NCBI GenBank assembly: GCA_944383455.1
Contig: CALWPP010000003.1
Span: forward strand, 1 to 51,651
Source of the DNA: an uncultured Peptostreptococcaceae bacterium
GTDB taxonomy: Bacteria; Bacillota; Clostridia; Peptostreptococcales; Peptostreptococcaceae
Length of the DNA stretch: 51,651 bases
Direction of reading: 5' to 3'
The position numbers and the translations under genes are program-made. This document shows positions 8,941-18,474 of the stretch, piece by piece (the stretch's first letter is position 1; each line of letters begins with the position of its first letter). The notes beneath the pieces were generated by a model, which was not told the DNA's origin, made no database searches, and saw only the letters and a list, made by a program, of their open reading frames with translations.

Positions 8941-10036
8941 TTCTTTCATTTATTTTAAGTTTTATGTTTTCTTCAATTTCTTTTAGAGTATTTTTGTTTT
9001 TATCAGAAATAAAAAGACAAGTATATCCTTTTTCATTAGCCCTTCCACAACGACCTATTCTATGTATATAACTCTCTGTATTTTCTGGAATATCATAGTT
9101 ATAAATATGAGTAACGCCATTTATATCTATTCCACGGGACATAACGTCTGTTGCTATTAAGTATTGAATTTTTGCATCTTTAAAGGACTTCATAATTCTT
9201 TCTCTTTTTGATTGTTTTATATCACTATGTAACTTATCACACAAAAATCCATTTTGACTTAAAAAAGTTTCTAACTTATCAACACGAGCTTTAGTTCTGC
9301 AAAATATTATTCCTAAAAAAGGGTTATCTTTTTCAAGACATTTAATAAGGTCATTTTGTTTTTGTCTATCAGTTGTAAAAACTACTTCTTGAGTAATATT
9401 ATCTAAAGTAATATTATTAGATTTTATACTAATAAATACAGGTTCTTTCATATATTTATAAGCTAATTTTTTAACTTTTGGATCTATTGTAGCAGAAAAA
9501 CAAAGAGTTTGCCTTTTTGTTGGAAGATAAGTCATTATTTTTTCTATATCATTTTTAAACCCCATAAAAAGCATTTCATCAGCTTCATCTAAAACCACCG
9601 TATCAATCTTTGATAAGTCTATACTTTTTCTATTTATATGGTCTATTAATCTGCCAGGAGTTGCTACTACTATATTCATATTATTTTTTAGTTTATTAAC
9701 TTGAGATGAAATGTCCTTTCCTCCATAACAAGAAAGTATATTTATGTTTTTATATTCAGCTAATTTATTGGCTTCATTAGTTATTTGAATAGCAAGTTCT
9801 CTAGTTGGAGTTAGTATAAGGCAAGATATATTTTTTTTATTTAAATGTATATTATCAATAATTGGAAGTAAAAAAGCTAGAGTTTTTCCAGTTCCAGTTT
9901 GAGCTTCTCCTATAACATCTAAATTATTCTTTATAAGAGGAATAGTTTCTTTTTGGATTTTAGTGGGATTTTTTATTCCATTTTTATTTAATATATTTAT
10001 CAAATTTTCGTCTATATTTAGTTCTTTAAAGCACAT
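8933..10036 (-). CDS. DEAD-box RNA helicase
   Basis: 367 aa, essentially only the two RecA-like domains with no C-terminal extension. Motifs in order: Q motif (GIKNPTKIQKETIP), AQTGTGKT, PTRELA, TPGR, DEAD, SAT, IIFCRTK, SRGIDI and HRIGRCGR. It unwinds structured RNA in ribosome assembly or mRNA turnover, often under cold stress. ATG 10036 (reading MCFKELNID) is chosen because AAAGGA lies just upstream; an in-frame extension to 10078 has no such site. CshB- or RhlE-like by length, but I would not assign the exact name. Confidence 0.92.
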   Translation of the reverse strand: MCFKELNIDENLINILNKNGIKNPTKIQKETIPLIKNNLDVIGEAQTGTGKTLAFLLPIIDNIHLNKKNISCLILTPTRELAIQITNEANKLAEYKNINILSCYGGKDISSQVNKLKNNMNIVVATPGRLIDHINRKSIDLSKIDTVVLDEADEMLFMGFKNDIEKIMTYLPTKRQTLCFSATIDPKVKKLAYKYMKEPVFISIKSNNITLDNITQEVVFTTDRQKQNDLIKCLEKDNPFLGIIFCRTKARVDKLETFLSQNGFLCDKLHSDIKQSKRERIMKSFKDAKIQYLIATDVMSRGIDINGVTHIYNYDIPENTESYIHRIGRCGRANEKGYTCLFISDKNKNTLKEIEENIKLKINERKI

Positions 10037-10068
10037 AAAAAAATCCTTTCTTAAAAAAATATAAATAT

Positions 10069-10077
10069 ATAATACCA
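10069..10077 (-). promoter_or_regulatory. Extended -10 element for the helicase gene
   Basis: On the minus strand TGG-TATTAT reads from 10077 to 10069, with no good -35 hexamer. It lies 33 bases before the ATG. Confidence 0.35.
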
Positions 10078-10143
10078 TATTTTATATGAATATTATGTTT
10101 ATTTTGACAGAAAATATTTAAAATGAGTTTTGAGGTTGATTTT

Positions 10144-11196
10144 ATGCAGTGCAAATTCACATCAAAAGAAAATTTAAAGTGCTCTAATGAATGTTATGAT
10201 AAAGAGTATTGTTTATTTCATAAGAAAAATAAGACTAATATTGAAAATGAAAAAATGATTTTTCTTATAAAAAAAAATAAAATATCAAATTTTGAAGGAT
10301 TTATATTTGAAATTGATTTTACATGCAGTGAAGTAATAACTTTTGATTACGACTATTTAAATTTTAATGAAGCTATTTTTACTAAGAGGGCAATGTTTAA
10401 CTATTTTGAATTTAAGGGTGAAGTTAGTTTTGATTATGCTAAATTTTTAAGTTTTTACACATTTGAGTCAAGTAAATTCTTAAAGAGTGTAAGTTTTAAT
10501 AAAACTTACTTTTATAGCCTATCATCAAATGAGAAGCTTTTTAATAATGTAGAAATCTTAGGGCAAAATTTTAATTTAAAAAGATGTATTAACTTACCGA
10601 GAATGGATGGTATAAAATTTGGGAATTGTACAAAAATTATAATGATTGATATTAAGTATCCTAATAAAAATTATCTACCAGCAAAAATAAATTATAAAAT
10701 AGCAAAGACACAAGCAAATAAAATAGATGATTATGAAAGGATAGGATACTATTACTATAAAGAAAGAACTTTTGGTTCAAAATGTATAAATAAAAAAGAC
10801 TATCCAAGGAACATAGACTATTTATCAGCAAAATTTTTTGATTATTTAGCTAGATATGTACTTGGATATGGTGAAAGACCTTTTAATATTTTAATAGTTA
10901 CTATTTTTATTATAAGTATTTTTGCATTTTTTTATATGATAACAGGACTTAGAACTTTAGAAGGAGAAGTTATTTGTATAGATTTAAGTAAAATAAAAAC
11001 CTACCAAAAAGATTATTTATTAAGTACATATATAGATTTTTGGTATTTTAGTCTTGTAACTTTTACGACACTTGGGTATGGTGATATGACTGTAAACTCA
11101 AGTATAGGAAAAATATTAGTAGCTTTAGAGGTGTTTTTTGGAGTAACTATTGCATCTACTTGGACATCAGTAATTATAAAAAGATTAATAAGATAA
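10144..11196 (+). CDS. Pentapeptide-repeat protein with a K+ channel pore domain
   Basis: 350 aa in three parts. The N-terminus has four cysteines (C3, C13, C17, C23) in a small motif resembling a metal-binding knuckle. Residues of roughly 60-130 form degenerate pentapeptide-like repeats (F-x-x-A/S-x-F spacing). The C-terminus is a two-helix pore: TM1 (ILIVTIFIISIFAFFYMI), pore helix and selectivity filter TLGYGD (near 309-314), then TM2. Filter and helices fit potassium channels of the Ion_trans_2 type. Start ATG 10144 follows GAGGT at a good distance; the ATG at 10123 has no ribosome binding site. The regulatory domain presumably senses a ligand or partner, which is inference. Confidence 0.8.
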   Translation: MQCKFTSKENLKCSNECYDKEYCLFHKKNKTNIENEKMIFLIKKNKISNFEGFIFEIDFTCSEVITFDYDYLNFNEAIFTKRAMFNYFEFKGEVSFDYAKFLSFYTFESSKFLKSVSFNKTYFYSLSSNEKLFNNVEILGQNFNLKRCINLPRMDGIKFGNCTKIIMIDIKYPNKNYLPAKINYKIAKTQANKIDDYERIGYYYYKERTFGSKCINKKDYPRNIDYLSAKFFDYLARYVLGYGERPFNILIVTIFIISIFAFFYMITGLRTLEGEVICIDLSKIKTYQKDYLLSTYIDFWYFSLVTFTTLGYGDMTVNSSIGKILVALEVFFGVTIASTWTSVIIKRLIR

Positions 11197-11240
11197 TTTG
11201 ATATGACAAATAAAATAACATTTTAAGAAGGTGACATTTT

Positions 11241-12422
11241 ATGAAAATTTTAAGAAAATGTATTATTTCATTAAGTATTATAACTATATTCTTACCGAAT
11301 GTATCTTTTGCAAAAGATATTGATAAGTACTCAAAGTCTTCTATATTAATAAATCAACAAACAGGTAGAATACTTTATGAAAAAGATGCAGATACTAAAA
11401 GACCTTTTGCGAGTGTAAGTAAAATAATGACTTTTTTATTAGCAGTTGAGGCTATTGAAAATGGAAGAGTAAAAAAAGATGATATTATAAAAATAGATAA
11501 AGATATAGCAAAAATAAATGGTTCAAGTTATAAACTAAAAGCTGGTGAGGAAGTTCCGTTGATTGAGCTTATGAAAGGACTTATGATAGTGTCTGGAAAT
11601 GATGCTGCAGTTGCTATTGCAAATCATATTGGAGGAAATACTGAAAATTTTGTTAAAATGATGAATGATAAAGCAAAAGAAATTGGACTTAAGTCAACTA
11701 ATTTTGTAAATCCAAACGGTCTTCCTATATATGATATAAATAATGAAAAAGCACTCCCAAAAGAAAATATATCAACAGCTAGAGAAATAGCACTTCTTTG
11801 TAAGTATCTACTTGATAATTATGAAAAGCAAACTATTGAAATAACTGATATGCAAACTTACACTTATGACAAAAGGTCTTTTTGTAAAAATAATACTAAT
11901 GCACTTTTATCTATAATTCCAGAAGTTGATGGAATAAAAACAGGTTATACTGGAAATGCAGGGTATTGTTTAGCTTTTTCTATGAAATTAAATAAAGATG
12001 AAAAAAATGAAATAGATACTAGATTAATAGGAGTTACGCTTGGTGCAAACCATAAAAACAAAAGACTTGAAGCATCAAGAAATATTCTTAACTATGGAAA
12101 ATATAATTTTAAAACATTTAAAATAATAGAAAAAGATGAACTAATAGGTAAAAAATATATAAAAGGAATAGAAGAATTAGAGGTAATATTAAAAACTAGT
12201 AATGATTTTTATCAAACTATAGGGCTTGATGAAGAAATAAAAACACAAGTTACTTTAAAGGAACTTTCTTATCCCATAAAAAAAGGTGATGTATTAGGAG
12301 TTATAAAATATTATACACAAAATGGTGAAAGTTTGGGAGATGTAGAGATTATAAGTGATAATACTATTGATAAAATATCATTTGAATCACGATTAAAAAT
12401 GATTATAAATAATTATAAGTAG
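11241..12422 (+). CDS. dacF: D-alanyl-D-alanine carboxypeptidase (class A low-mass PBP)
   Basis: 393 aa with a cleavable signal peptide (ends near VSFAKD). The serine-enzyme motifs are SVSK (active Ser), SGN, and KTG (GIKTGYTG), in the order and spacing of the peptidase S11 family; a C-terminal PBP5-associated beta domain follows. It trims the terminal D-Ala from peptidoglycan peptides outside the membrane. AAGAAGGTG precedes the ATG. The dacA, dacF and dacB subtypes are hard to separate by sequence alone, so the symbol is tentative. Confidence 0.88.
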   Translation: MKILRKCIISLSIITIFLPNVSFAKDIDKYSKSSILINQQTGRILYEKDADTKRPFASVSKIMTFLLAVEAIENGRVKKDDIIKIDKDIAKINGSSYKLKAGEEVPLIELMKGLMIVSGNDAAVAIANHIGGNTENFVKMMNDKAKEIGLKSTNFVNPNGLPIYDINNEKALPKENISTAREIALLCKYLLDNYEKQTIEITDMQTYTYDKRSFCKNNTNALLSIIPEVDGIKTGYTGNAGYCLAFSMKLNKDEKNEIDTRLIGVTLGANHKNKRLEASRNILNYGKYNFKTFKIIEKDELIGKKYIKGIEELEVILKTSNDFYQTIGLDEEIKTQVTLKELSYPIKKGDVLGVIKYYTQNGESLGDVEIISDNTIDKISFESRLKMIINNYK

Positions 12423-12472
12423 ATTAACTTTTAAATGTATATAAAAATTAAATATTAAAGTAAATAAAAATA

Positions 12473-12501
12473 TTGTAATAAATTTACTGATATGGTATAC
12501 T
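12473..12501 (+). promoter_or_regulatory. Promoter of the rpsB-tsf operon
   Basis: TTGTAA (12473-12478), 17-bp spacer and TATACT (12496-12501), with a TGG extended -10 at 12493-12495. A strong promoter as expected for ribosomal genes; start near 12508. Confidence 0.8.
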
Positions 12502-12507
12502 GATATA

Positions 12508-12611
12508 AGTGAAAATGAGAAAATCACACGTCAAGGGATTTTAAAAAGGTGCCTATTAGGTTTTTTTGAAAGTTGAACTTGGCGGAGGAATAAAACCAAG
12601 GAGGATAAGAT
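12508..12611 (+). promoter_or_regulatory. Structured rpsB 5' leader, candidate S2 autoregulatory element
   Basis: A leader of about 100 nt. An A/T-stem element with seven T residues lies at 12543-12567. Nearer the gene, CTTGG (12578-12582) can pair with CCAAG (12596-12600), and the latter overlaps the start of the ribosome binding site AAGGAGG (12598-12604). Pairing would partly hide the binding site, a layout typical of ribosomal-protein feedback. S2 as the ligand is inference. Confidence 0.5.
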
Positions 12612-13337
12612 ATGTCAGTAATATCAATGAAACAATTACTAGAAGCTGGTGTTCACTTTGGACATCAAACAAGAAGATGGAACCCAAAAATGGCTAAGTA
12701 TATATTCACAGAAAGAAATGGAATATATATAATAGACTTACAAAAAACAGTTAAGAAAGCTGAAGAAGCTTACAAAGCTATGAAAGAAGTAGCTGAAACT
12801 GGAAAGCCAATTTTATTTGTTGGTACTAAAAAGCAAGCTCAAGAAGCTATAAAAGAAGAAGCTGAAAGATGTGGAATGTTCTATGTTAATGAAAGATGGT
12901 TAGGTGGTATGTTAACAAACTACAAAACTATCCAAACTAGAATAAAGAAATTAAGAGAACTTGAAAAAATGGAAAACGACGGAGTATTTGACGTTTTACC
13001 AAAGAAAGAAGTTATAAAGTTAAGAGCTGAAAAAGAAAAATTAGAAAAATACTTAAACGGAATGAAAGATATGCCAGAATTACCTGGAGCTTTATTCGTT
13101 GTTGACCCAAGAAAAGAAAGTATAGCTATACAAGAAGCTCATAGATTAGGTATACCTGTTTTTGGTATAGTTGATACTAACTGTGACCCAGAAGAATTAG
13201 ACTATGCAATACCAGGAAATGATGATGCTATAAGAGCTGTTAAGTTAATAACAGGAGCTATGGCTAATGCTATAATAGAAGCTAGACAAGGTGCTGAAGA
13301 AGAAATAGCTGAAGAAGAAGCTAGCGAACAAGAATAA
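12612..13337 (+). CDS. rpsB: 30S ribosomal protein S2
   Basis: 241 aa, standard length. Begins [19 protein letters not shown] with the S2 signatures [12 protein letters not shown] and a C-terminal acidic tail ([13 protein letters not shown]). Assembles late into the small subunit near the mRNA exit. First gene of the rpsB-tsf unit; AAGGAGG is eight bases upstream. Codon use is richer in GCT and AGA than in neighbouring genes, as in highly expressed genes. Confidence 0.98.
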   Translation: MSVISMKQLLEAGVHFGHQTRRWNPKMAKYIFTERNGIYIIDLQKTVKKAEEAYKAMKEVAETGKPILFVGTKKQAQEAIKEEAERCGMFYVNERWLGGMLTNYKTIQTRIKKLRELEKMENDGVFDVLPKKEVIKLRAEKEKLEKYLNGMKDMPELPGALFVVDPRKESIAIQEAHRLGIPVFGIVDTNCDPEELDYAIPGNDDAIRAVKLITGAMANAIIEARQGAEEEIAEEEASEQE

Positions 13338-13354
13338 TCAAAACTTAAGATAAT

Positions 13355-13377
13355 ATGGTAAGGGTTTCCCTTACCAT
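13355..13377 (+). other. Hairpin between rpsB and tsf
   Basis: ATGGTAAGGG (13355-13364) pairs with 13368-13377 across a TTT loop. No T run follows, so it is more likely an RNA stability or processing element than a terminator; it may set the S2 to EF-Ts ratio. Confidence 0.55.
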
Positions 13378-13400
13378 TAAATACATAGGAGGCAAGTAAA

Positions 13401-14306
13401 ATGGCTATAACTGCACAAATGGTTAAAGAGTTAAGAGAATCAACTGGTGCTGGAATGATGGACTGTAAAAAAGCTTTACAAGAAGCTGATGGAAATATGG
13501 AAAGAGCAGTTGATATATTAAGAGAAAAAGGTTTATCAAAAGCTGCTAAAAAAGCTGATAGAATAGCTGCTGAAGGGTTAGTTGCTATAGAAATAAATAG
13601 TGATAATACTGTTGCTGCTGTTGTTGAAGTAAACTCAGAAACAGACTTTGTTGCTAAAAATGAAGATTTCAAAACTTTTGTTAAGGATTGTGCTTTAATG
13701 GCGCTTAAAACTGATAAAGAAGATGTTTGTGGTTTATTATCTGAAAACCATGAAGAAGGTGTTTTATCAGAAGTATTAAATAACAGAATAGCTACAATCG
13801 GAGAAAAGCTAGATGTTAGAAGATTTGCTAAAATATCTACTACTGGTCAAGTTGCTGGATATATCCACGGTGGTGGTAAAATAGGAGTTTTAGTTGAACT
13901 TTTAACTGAATCTAGAAATGAAGAAGTTATAGCTATGGGAAGAGATATAGCTATGCAAGTTGCTGCTATGAATCCAAAATATGTTTCAAGAGAAGATGTA
14001 GACCAAGAATACATAAAGCATGAAACTGAAATATTAACTCAACAAGCTTTAAATGAAGGAAAGCCTGCTGATATAGTTGAAAAAATGATAAAAGGAAGAC
14101 TAGAAAAGCAACTAAAAGAAGTTTGCTTATTAGAACAAACTTTCGTTAAAAATGGAGATTTAACAATAAAAGGATTATTAGCTGAGACTGCTAAGAAGGT
14201 TGGGGCTGAAATAACTTTAGGAAAAGTTGTTAGATTTGAAGTTGGAGAAGGAATAGAAAAGAAAGAAGAAAACTTTGCAGAAGAAGTTGCTAAGCAACTT
14301 AAGTAA
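13401..14306 (+). CDS. tsf: Elongation factor Ts
   Basis: 301 aa. N-terminal UBA-like part ITAQMVKELRESTGAGMMDCKKAL is the family signature, as is the TDFVAKN motif. Regenerates EF-Tu-GTP by nucleotide exchange. TAGGAGG lies nine bases upstream. Ends the rpsB-tsf transcript: a strong terminator follows. Confidence 0.98.
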   Translation: MAITAQMVKELRESTGAGMMDCKKALQEADGNMERAVDILREKGLSKAAKKADRIAAEGLVAIEINSDNTVAAVVEVNSETDFVAKNEDFKTFVKDCALMALKTDKEDVCGLLSENHEEGVLSEVLNNRIATIGEKLDVRRFAKISTTGQVAGYIHGGGKIGVLVELLTESRNEEVIAMGRDIAMQVAAMNPKYVSREDVDQEYIKHETEILTQQALNEGKPADIVEKMIKGRLEKQLKEVCLLEQTFVKNGDLTIKGLLAETAKKVGAEITLGKVVRFEVGEGIEKKEENFAEEVAKQLK

Positions 14307-14313
14307 TTATTAG

Positions 14314-14342
14314 GGAGAACACTTAAGTGTTCTCCTTTTTTA
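14314..14342 (+). terminator. Terminator after tsf
   Basis: Self-complementary GGAGAACACTT/AAGTGTTCTCC (14314-14335) followed by seven T residues. Partial readthrough may supply pyrH, which starts only 21 bases later. Confidence 0.85.
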
Positions 14343-14362
14343 AAAGAGTAGGAGGACTGTTA

Positions 14363-15064
14363 ATGAAGCCATTTTATAAAAGAGTATTATTAAAAATAAG
14401 TGGTGAGGCACTTGCAGGTGAAAAAGGATTTGGAATAAATAATGAAGTTGTAAACGATATAGCAGAAAGTATAAAAAAAATTCATGAAATAGGAGTAGAA
14501 GTTTCTGTTGTTGTAGGTGGTGGAAATTTTTGGAGAGGAAGAACTTCTGAAGGAATGGATAGAACAACTGCTGATTATATAGGAATGCTTGCAACAGTTA
14601 TGAATTCTATGGCACTTCAAGATGCGCTTGAAAATATTGATGTTCAAACTAGAGTTCAAACAGCAATAGAAATGAGACAAATAGCTGAACCATATATAAG
14701 AAGAAAAGCAGTTAGACATTTAGAAAAAGACAGAGTAGTTATATTTGGAGCAGGAACAGGAAATCCTTACTTTTCTACTGATACAGCGGCTGCACTTAGA
14801 GCTGCTGAAATGGAAGCTGAAGTTATACTACTTGCTAAAAATGTTGATGCAGTTTATGACAAGGACCCTAAAGTACATAAAGATGCAATTAAATTTACAG
14901 AACTTAGTTATTTAGATGTTTTACAAAAAGAACTTAAAGTTATGGACTCAACTGCTACAAGTCTTTGTATGGACAATAAAATACCTATAAAAGTTTTTGA
15001 ACTTTCAAATGATAATATAATAAAAGCAGTAATGGGAGAAAATATAGGAACAATTGTTAAATAG
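14363..15064 (+). CDS. pyrH: UMP kinase
   Basis: 233 aa amino-acid-kinase fold. Motifs [25 protein letters not shown] and [16 protein letters not shown] are those of bacterial UMP kinase, which forms UDP in the cytosol and is allosterically controlled by GTP and UTP. ATG 14363 follows AGGAGG; the longer in-frame start at 14327 would begin inside the tsf terminator. frr follows after 10 bases. Confidence 0.97.
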   Translation: MKPFYKRVLLKISGEALAGEKGFGINNEVVNDIAESIKKIHEIGVEVSVVVGGGNFWRGRTSEGMDRTTADYIGMLATVMNSMALQDALENIDVQTRVQTAIEMRQIAEPYIRRKAVRHLEKDRVVIFGAGTGNPYFSTDTAAALRAAEMEAEVILLAKNVDAVYDKDPKVHKDAIKFTELSYLDVLQKELKVMDSTATSLCMDNKIPIKVFELSNDNIIKAVMGENIGTIVK

Positions 15065-15074
15065 GAGGATTAAT

Positions 15075-15632
15075 ATGAAATTAGATTTACACAAAGAATT
15101 AGAACAAAAAATGAATAAGACAATAGATGCTTTAAAACACGAATACACTACTATAAGAGCAGGTAGAGCAAATGCTCAAATGTTAGATAAAGTTAGAGTT
15201 GATTATTATGGAACTCCTACACCAGTAAACCAAATGGCTGCGATATCAGTTCCAGAGCCAAGAACTCTTATGATAAATCCTTGGGATAAATCATCTATGG
15301 CAGAAATAGAAAAAGCAATAAGAAATTCTGACTTAGGTCTTAACCCAACTAATGATGGAGAAGTTATAAGAATATCGATTCCAGCACTTACAGAAGAAAG
15401 AAGAAAAGAATTAGCTAAAAAAGTTCATAAAGTATCTGAAGATTTCAAAGTAAGAATAAGAAATGAAAGAAGAGATGCAAATGATACTATAAAGAAAATG
15501 GAAAAAGATAGCGAGTTAACTTCTGATGAGTCTAAAAAAGCGCAAGATGAAGTGCAAAAAATAACTGATAAATTTATAAAAGAGATAGACTCTATTGCAG
15601 ACTCTAAAGAAAAAGATATAATGGAAGTATAG
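15075..15632 (+). CDS. frr: Ribosome recycling factor
   Basis: 185 aa, the normal length. Carries RAGRANAQMLDKVRVDYYGTP-type core (TTIRAGRANA, VRVDYYGTPTPVNQ) and the C-terminal three-helix part. Splits post-termination ribosomes with EF-G. ATG 15075 with AGGAGG eight bases before it is preferred over an in-frame start at 15054 inside pyrH. Confidence 0.98.
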   Translation: MKLDLHKELEQKMNKTIDALKHEYTTIRAGRANAQMLDKVRVDYYGTPTPVNQMAAISVPEPRTLMINPWDKSSMAEIEKAIRNSDLGLNPTNDGEVIRISIPALTEERRKELAKKVHKVSEDFKVRIRNERRDANDTIKKMEKDSELTSDESKKAQDEVQKITDKFIKEIDSIADSKEKDIMEV

Positions 15633-15636
15633 TTTT

Positions 15637-15663
15637 TTCGACTCCTAATTTTTAGGAGTCGAA
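15637..15663. other. Hairpin between frr and uppS
   Basis: TTCGACTCCTAA (15637-15648) pairs perfectly with 15652-15663. The T run precedes rather than follows the stem, so it is not a standard intrinsic terminator in either direction; perhaps an RNA processing or stability element. Confidence 0.55.
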
Positions 15664-15682
15664 GCTTTAATCGGAGGTATTT

Positions 15683-16387
15683 ATGAAAGATGTACCGAAT
15701 CATTTAGCAATAATTATGGATGGAAATGGAAGATGGGCAAAAAAAAGATTTCTTCCAAGAAGTGCAGGTCATAAAGCAGGAGTTGAAACAATACGAAAAA
15801 TAGTAAAAGAATGTAAAAAGCTTGGTATTAAACATTTAACATTATATGCTTTTTCGACAGAAAATTGGAAAAGACCTCAGAAAGAAGTTGAAACACTTAT
15901 GACTCTTTTAGTAACTTATCTAAAAAAAGAGGTAAAAGAACTTCACGAAAATAATGTTAAGATAACTACTATTGGGGATATATCTAAATTTCCAAATGTT
16001 TGCATAAAAGAACTTAATAATGCGTATGAATTAACTAAGAATAATACTGGAATAAATTTAAACTTAGCTTTAAATTATGGTTCTAGAAATGATATAAAAA
16101 ATGCTATAAAATGTATAATAGAAGACATAAGATTAGAAAATATAGATATTGAAAACATAGATGAATCACTTATATCAAATTACTTAAGTACTAAGAATTT
16201 ACCAGACCCAGATTTAATAATAAGAACTAGTGGAGAACAAAGATTAAGTAACTTTTTGCTTTGGGAAGGAGCATACACAGAGTTTTATTTTACAGATGTT
16301 AATTGGCCGGAATTTGACGAAAAAGAGTTAAAAAAGGCTATAGATACATATCAAAATAGAGAACGAAGATTTGGTGGAGTAAAATAA
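15683..16387 (+). CDS. uppS: Undecaprenyl diphosphate synthase (isoprenyl transferase)
   Basis: 234 aa. Has AIIMDGNGRWAKKR with the catalytic Asp, the HxxG-type HKAGVETIR segment, FSTENWKRP, and the C-terminal IRTSGEQRLSNFLLW. Adds isopentenyl units in cis to make the C55 wall-lipid carrier. CGGAGG precedes the ATG. The MEP genes 1.6 kb downstream supply its substrates. Confidence 0.97.
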   Translation: MKDVPNHLAIIMDGNGRWAKKRFLPRSAGHKAGVETIRKIVKECKKLGIKHLTLYAFSTENWKRPQKEVETLMTLLVTYLKKEVKELHENNVKITTIGDISKFPNVCIKELNNAYELTKNNTGINLNLALNYGSRNDIKNAIKCIIEDIRLENIDIENIDESLISNYLSTKNLPDPDLIIRTSGEQRLSNFLLWEGAYTEFYFTDVNWPEFDEKELKKAIDTYQNRERRFGGVK

Positions 16388-16410
16388 ATTGTTTTATAGG
16401 GAGGTGTAAT

Positions 16411-17190
16411 ATGCTTATAAGAATAATTGCTGGATTAGCATTAATTCCTCTTCTTATATTTTTAATAATTGGTGGAATTCCTCTTTATGTAGCTGAAGCT
16501 ATTTTACTTTTTATGGCAATTAATGAATTTTACAAAGCATTTAATCACAAAGAAATAAAGTCTATATATTCTATATCCTATTTATTTATATTTTATTTAT
16601 TTATAAAAAATAGTTATAACTTAAGCTCTGATTACACAGAAGTAATTATTTTTTCGCTTTTTGTTTATTCAATAACTTATCTTTTAAGGGTCAAAAATAA
16701 CATAATAGACATAGCTATAACGTTTTTTGGAATATTTTATGTGTTACTTTCTATTGATTTTATAGTTTTGACTAGAGATAGAATTGATATGGGATATATA
16801 TATGTTTATACAATATTTTTAATATCATTTGCAACAGATACTTTTGCATATTTTAGCGGTTACTTATTTGGAAAACACAAACTAATACCAAAAGTAAGCC
16901 CTAAAAAGACAATAGAGGGAAGTATAGGTGGAATGATTGGTAGTACTATTTGTTGCATTATATTTGCATACATATTTAAACTAAATGTTTATCATTTAGG
17001 ATTTGTTGGTTTTATAGGAAGTATAGTAGCTCAATTTGGAGACCTTTTCGCCTCATCAATAAAAAGATTTGTAGGTATAAAAGATTATGGTAAATTAATA
17101 CCAGGTCATGGTGGTATTTTAGATAGATTTGATAGTGTTATTTTAGTAGCTCCTTTTGTTTATTATTCTTTAGTGATTTTTAATATTTAA
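16411..17190 (+). CDS. cdsA: Phosphatidate cytidylyltransferase
   Basis: 259 aa integral membrane protein with about seven helices. The family signature near the C-terminus is seen: SPKKTIEGSIGG, then DYGKLIPGHGGILDRFDS. Makes CDP-diacylglycerol for phospholipid synthesis, the substrate of the pgsA product encoded at 35285. GGGAGG precedes the ATG; uppS ends 23 bases upstream. Confidence 0.97.
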   Translation: MLIRIIAGLALIPLLIFLIIGGIPLYVAEAILLFMAINEFYKAFNHKEIKSIYSISYLFIFYLFIKNSYNLSSDYTEVIIFSLFVYSITYLLRVKNNIIDIAITFFGIFYVLLSIDFIVLTRDRIDMGYIYVYTIFLISFATDTFAYFSGYLFGKHKLIPKVSPKKTIEGSIGGMIGSTICCIIFAYIFKLNVYHLGFVGFIGSIVAQFGDLFASSIKRFVGIKDYGKLIPGHGGILDRFDSVILVAPFVYYSLVIFNI

Positions 17191-17192
17191 AT

Positions 17193-17219
17193 GCTATCTC
17201 TTTAATGGGGTAGCTTTTT
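17193..17219 (+). terminator. Terminator after cdsA
   Basis: GCTATC (17193-17198) pairs with GGTAGC (17209-17214), including one G-T pair, followed by five T residues. Confidence 0.65.
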
Positions 17220-17269
17220 GAATTTTATATGAAAATTAGATTAAAAACTATAAAAATATTTTTTATTAG

Positions 17270-17278
17270 TGGTATAAT
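17270..17278 (+). promoter_or_regulatory. Extended -10 promoter of dxr-rseP-ispG
   Basis: TGG (17270-17272) directly before a perfect TATAAT (17273-17278), with no clear -35 hexamer. Lies 37 bases before dxr and after a terminator, so it likely drives the three-gene operon. Confidence 0.55.
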
Positions 17279-17315
17279 ATACAAATAGTTATATAAAATA
17301 AAGGAAGGAAAATTT

Positions 17316-18470
17316 ATGAAAAAGAAAATATCTGTACTTGGTTCAACAGGTTCTATTGGTAAACAAACCTTAGAAGTTGTTAGAAATCATCGTGATAAAT
17401 TTGAAATAATTGCTATTTCTGCAAATAAAAGCATTGATATACTTTTGTCTCAAATAGATGAATTTAAGCCAAAGTATGTTGCTGTATATGATGAGGAGAG
17501 TTTTTTAAAATTAAAATCTATATTAAAAGATAAGAATATAGAAGTATTTTGTGGAATGGAAGGTCTTAAAATTATATCATCTCTTGATGAAATTGACGTT
17601 TTAGTTACCGCAATAGTAGGTATGATAGGTCTTTTACCTACTCTTGAAGCTATAAAAAATAAAAAGGATATAGCACTTGCGAACAAGGAAACTTTAGTTT
17701 GTGCTGGAGAACTTGTCATGAATGAGGCAAGAAAATATGGAGTAAATATATTTCCAGTAGATAGTGAACATAGCGCTATTTTTCAAGCTTTAAATGGAGA
17801 AAATAATAAAGAAATAGAAAAAATAATACTTACGGCTTCAGGAGGACCGTTTAGAGGTAAGAAAAAAGGAGAGCTTATTAATGTAACTAAAAATGAAGCA
17901 TTAAAGCATCCTAATTGGTCTATGGGACAAAAAATAAGTATTGATTCATCAACTCTTATGAATAAAGGTCTTGAAGTAATTGAGGCTAGATGGCTTTTTG
18001 ATATTCCTTATTCAAAAATAGATGTGTTAGTTCATCCACAAAGTATAATACATTCAATGATTGAATTTGTTGATACCTCAGTTATAGCGCAACTTGGAGT
18101 ACCTGATATGAAACTACCAATTCAATATGCTCTAACTTATCCAAATAGAATAGATTCTAATTTTGAAAAATTAAATCTTTCGAAAATAAAAAGTTTAACT
18201 TTTGAAGAGCCTGATTTAGACACATTTCCTTGTTTAAAATTAGCTTATGAAACTTTAAAACTTGGAAAAACTTATTCTTTAGTACTAAATAGTTCTAATG
18301 AAGTATTAGTTGAAGAGTTTTTAAAAGGAAATATAAAGTTTTATGATATACCAAAATACATAGAAAAAGAACTTGAAAAACATAACGGAATTTCAAATCC
18401 AACTTTAGATGATATTTTACAAATTGATTTTACAACAAGAAATAACATAAAAGAGATGATAGGAGGTTAA
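17316..18470 (+). CDS. dxr: 1-deoxy-D-xylulose 5-phosphate reductoisomerase
   Basis: 384 aa, normal length. NADPH site [12 protein letters not shown] at the N-terminus; [12 protein letters not shown]; metal and substrate region [11 protein letters not shown]; and [17 protein letters not shown]. Forms MEP from DXP, the first committed step of the pathway. AAGGAAGG precedes the ATG and rseP starts five bases after the stop. Confidence 0.98.
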   Translation: MKKKISVLGSTGSIGKQTLEVVRNHRDKFEIIAISANKSIDILLSQIDEFKPKYVAVYDEESFLKLKSILKDKNIEVFCGMEGLKIISSLDEIDVLVTAIVGMIGLLPTLEAIKNKKDIALANKETLVCAGELVMNEARKYGVNIFPVDSEHSAIFQALNGENNKEIEKIILTASGGPFRGKKKGELINVTKNEALKHPNWSMGQKISIDSSTLMNKGLEVIEARWLFDIPYSKIDVLVHPQSIIHSMIEFVDTSVIAQLGVPDMKLPIQYALTYPNRIDSNFEKLNLSKIKSLTFEEPDLDTFPCLKLAYETLKLGKTYSLVLNSSNEVLVEEFLKGNIKFYDIPKYIEKELEKHNGISNPTLDDILQIDFTTRNNIKEMIGG

Positions 18471-18474
18471 AGTT

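Noticed and set aside
10104..10109. Perfect TTGACA before the channel gene
   Set aside because: No -10 element lies at a suitable distance before the chosen start, so I did not call a promoter.
13202..13672. Long open frame on the minus strand across rpsB and tsf
   Set aside because: It is antisense to two strongly conserved genes, is composed of low-complexity Ser/Ala sequence and lacks a ribosome binding site.
15637..15663. Terminator between frr and uppS
   Set aside because: The stem is perfect but the T run is on the wrong side, so it is listed only as a hairpin.
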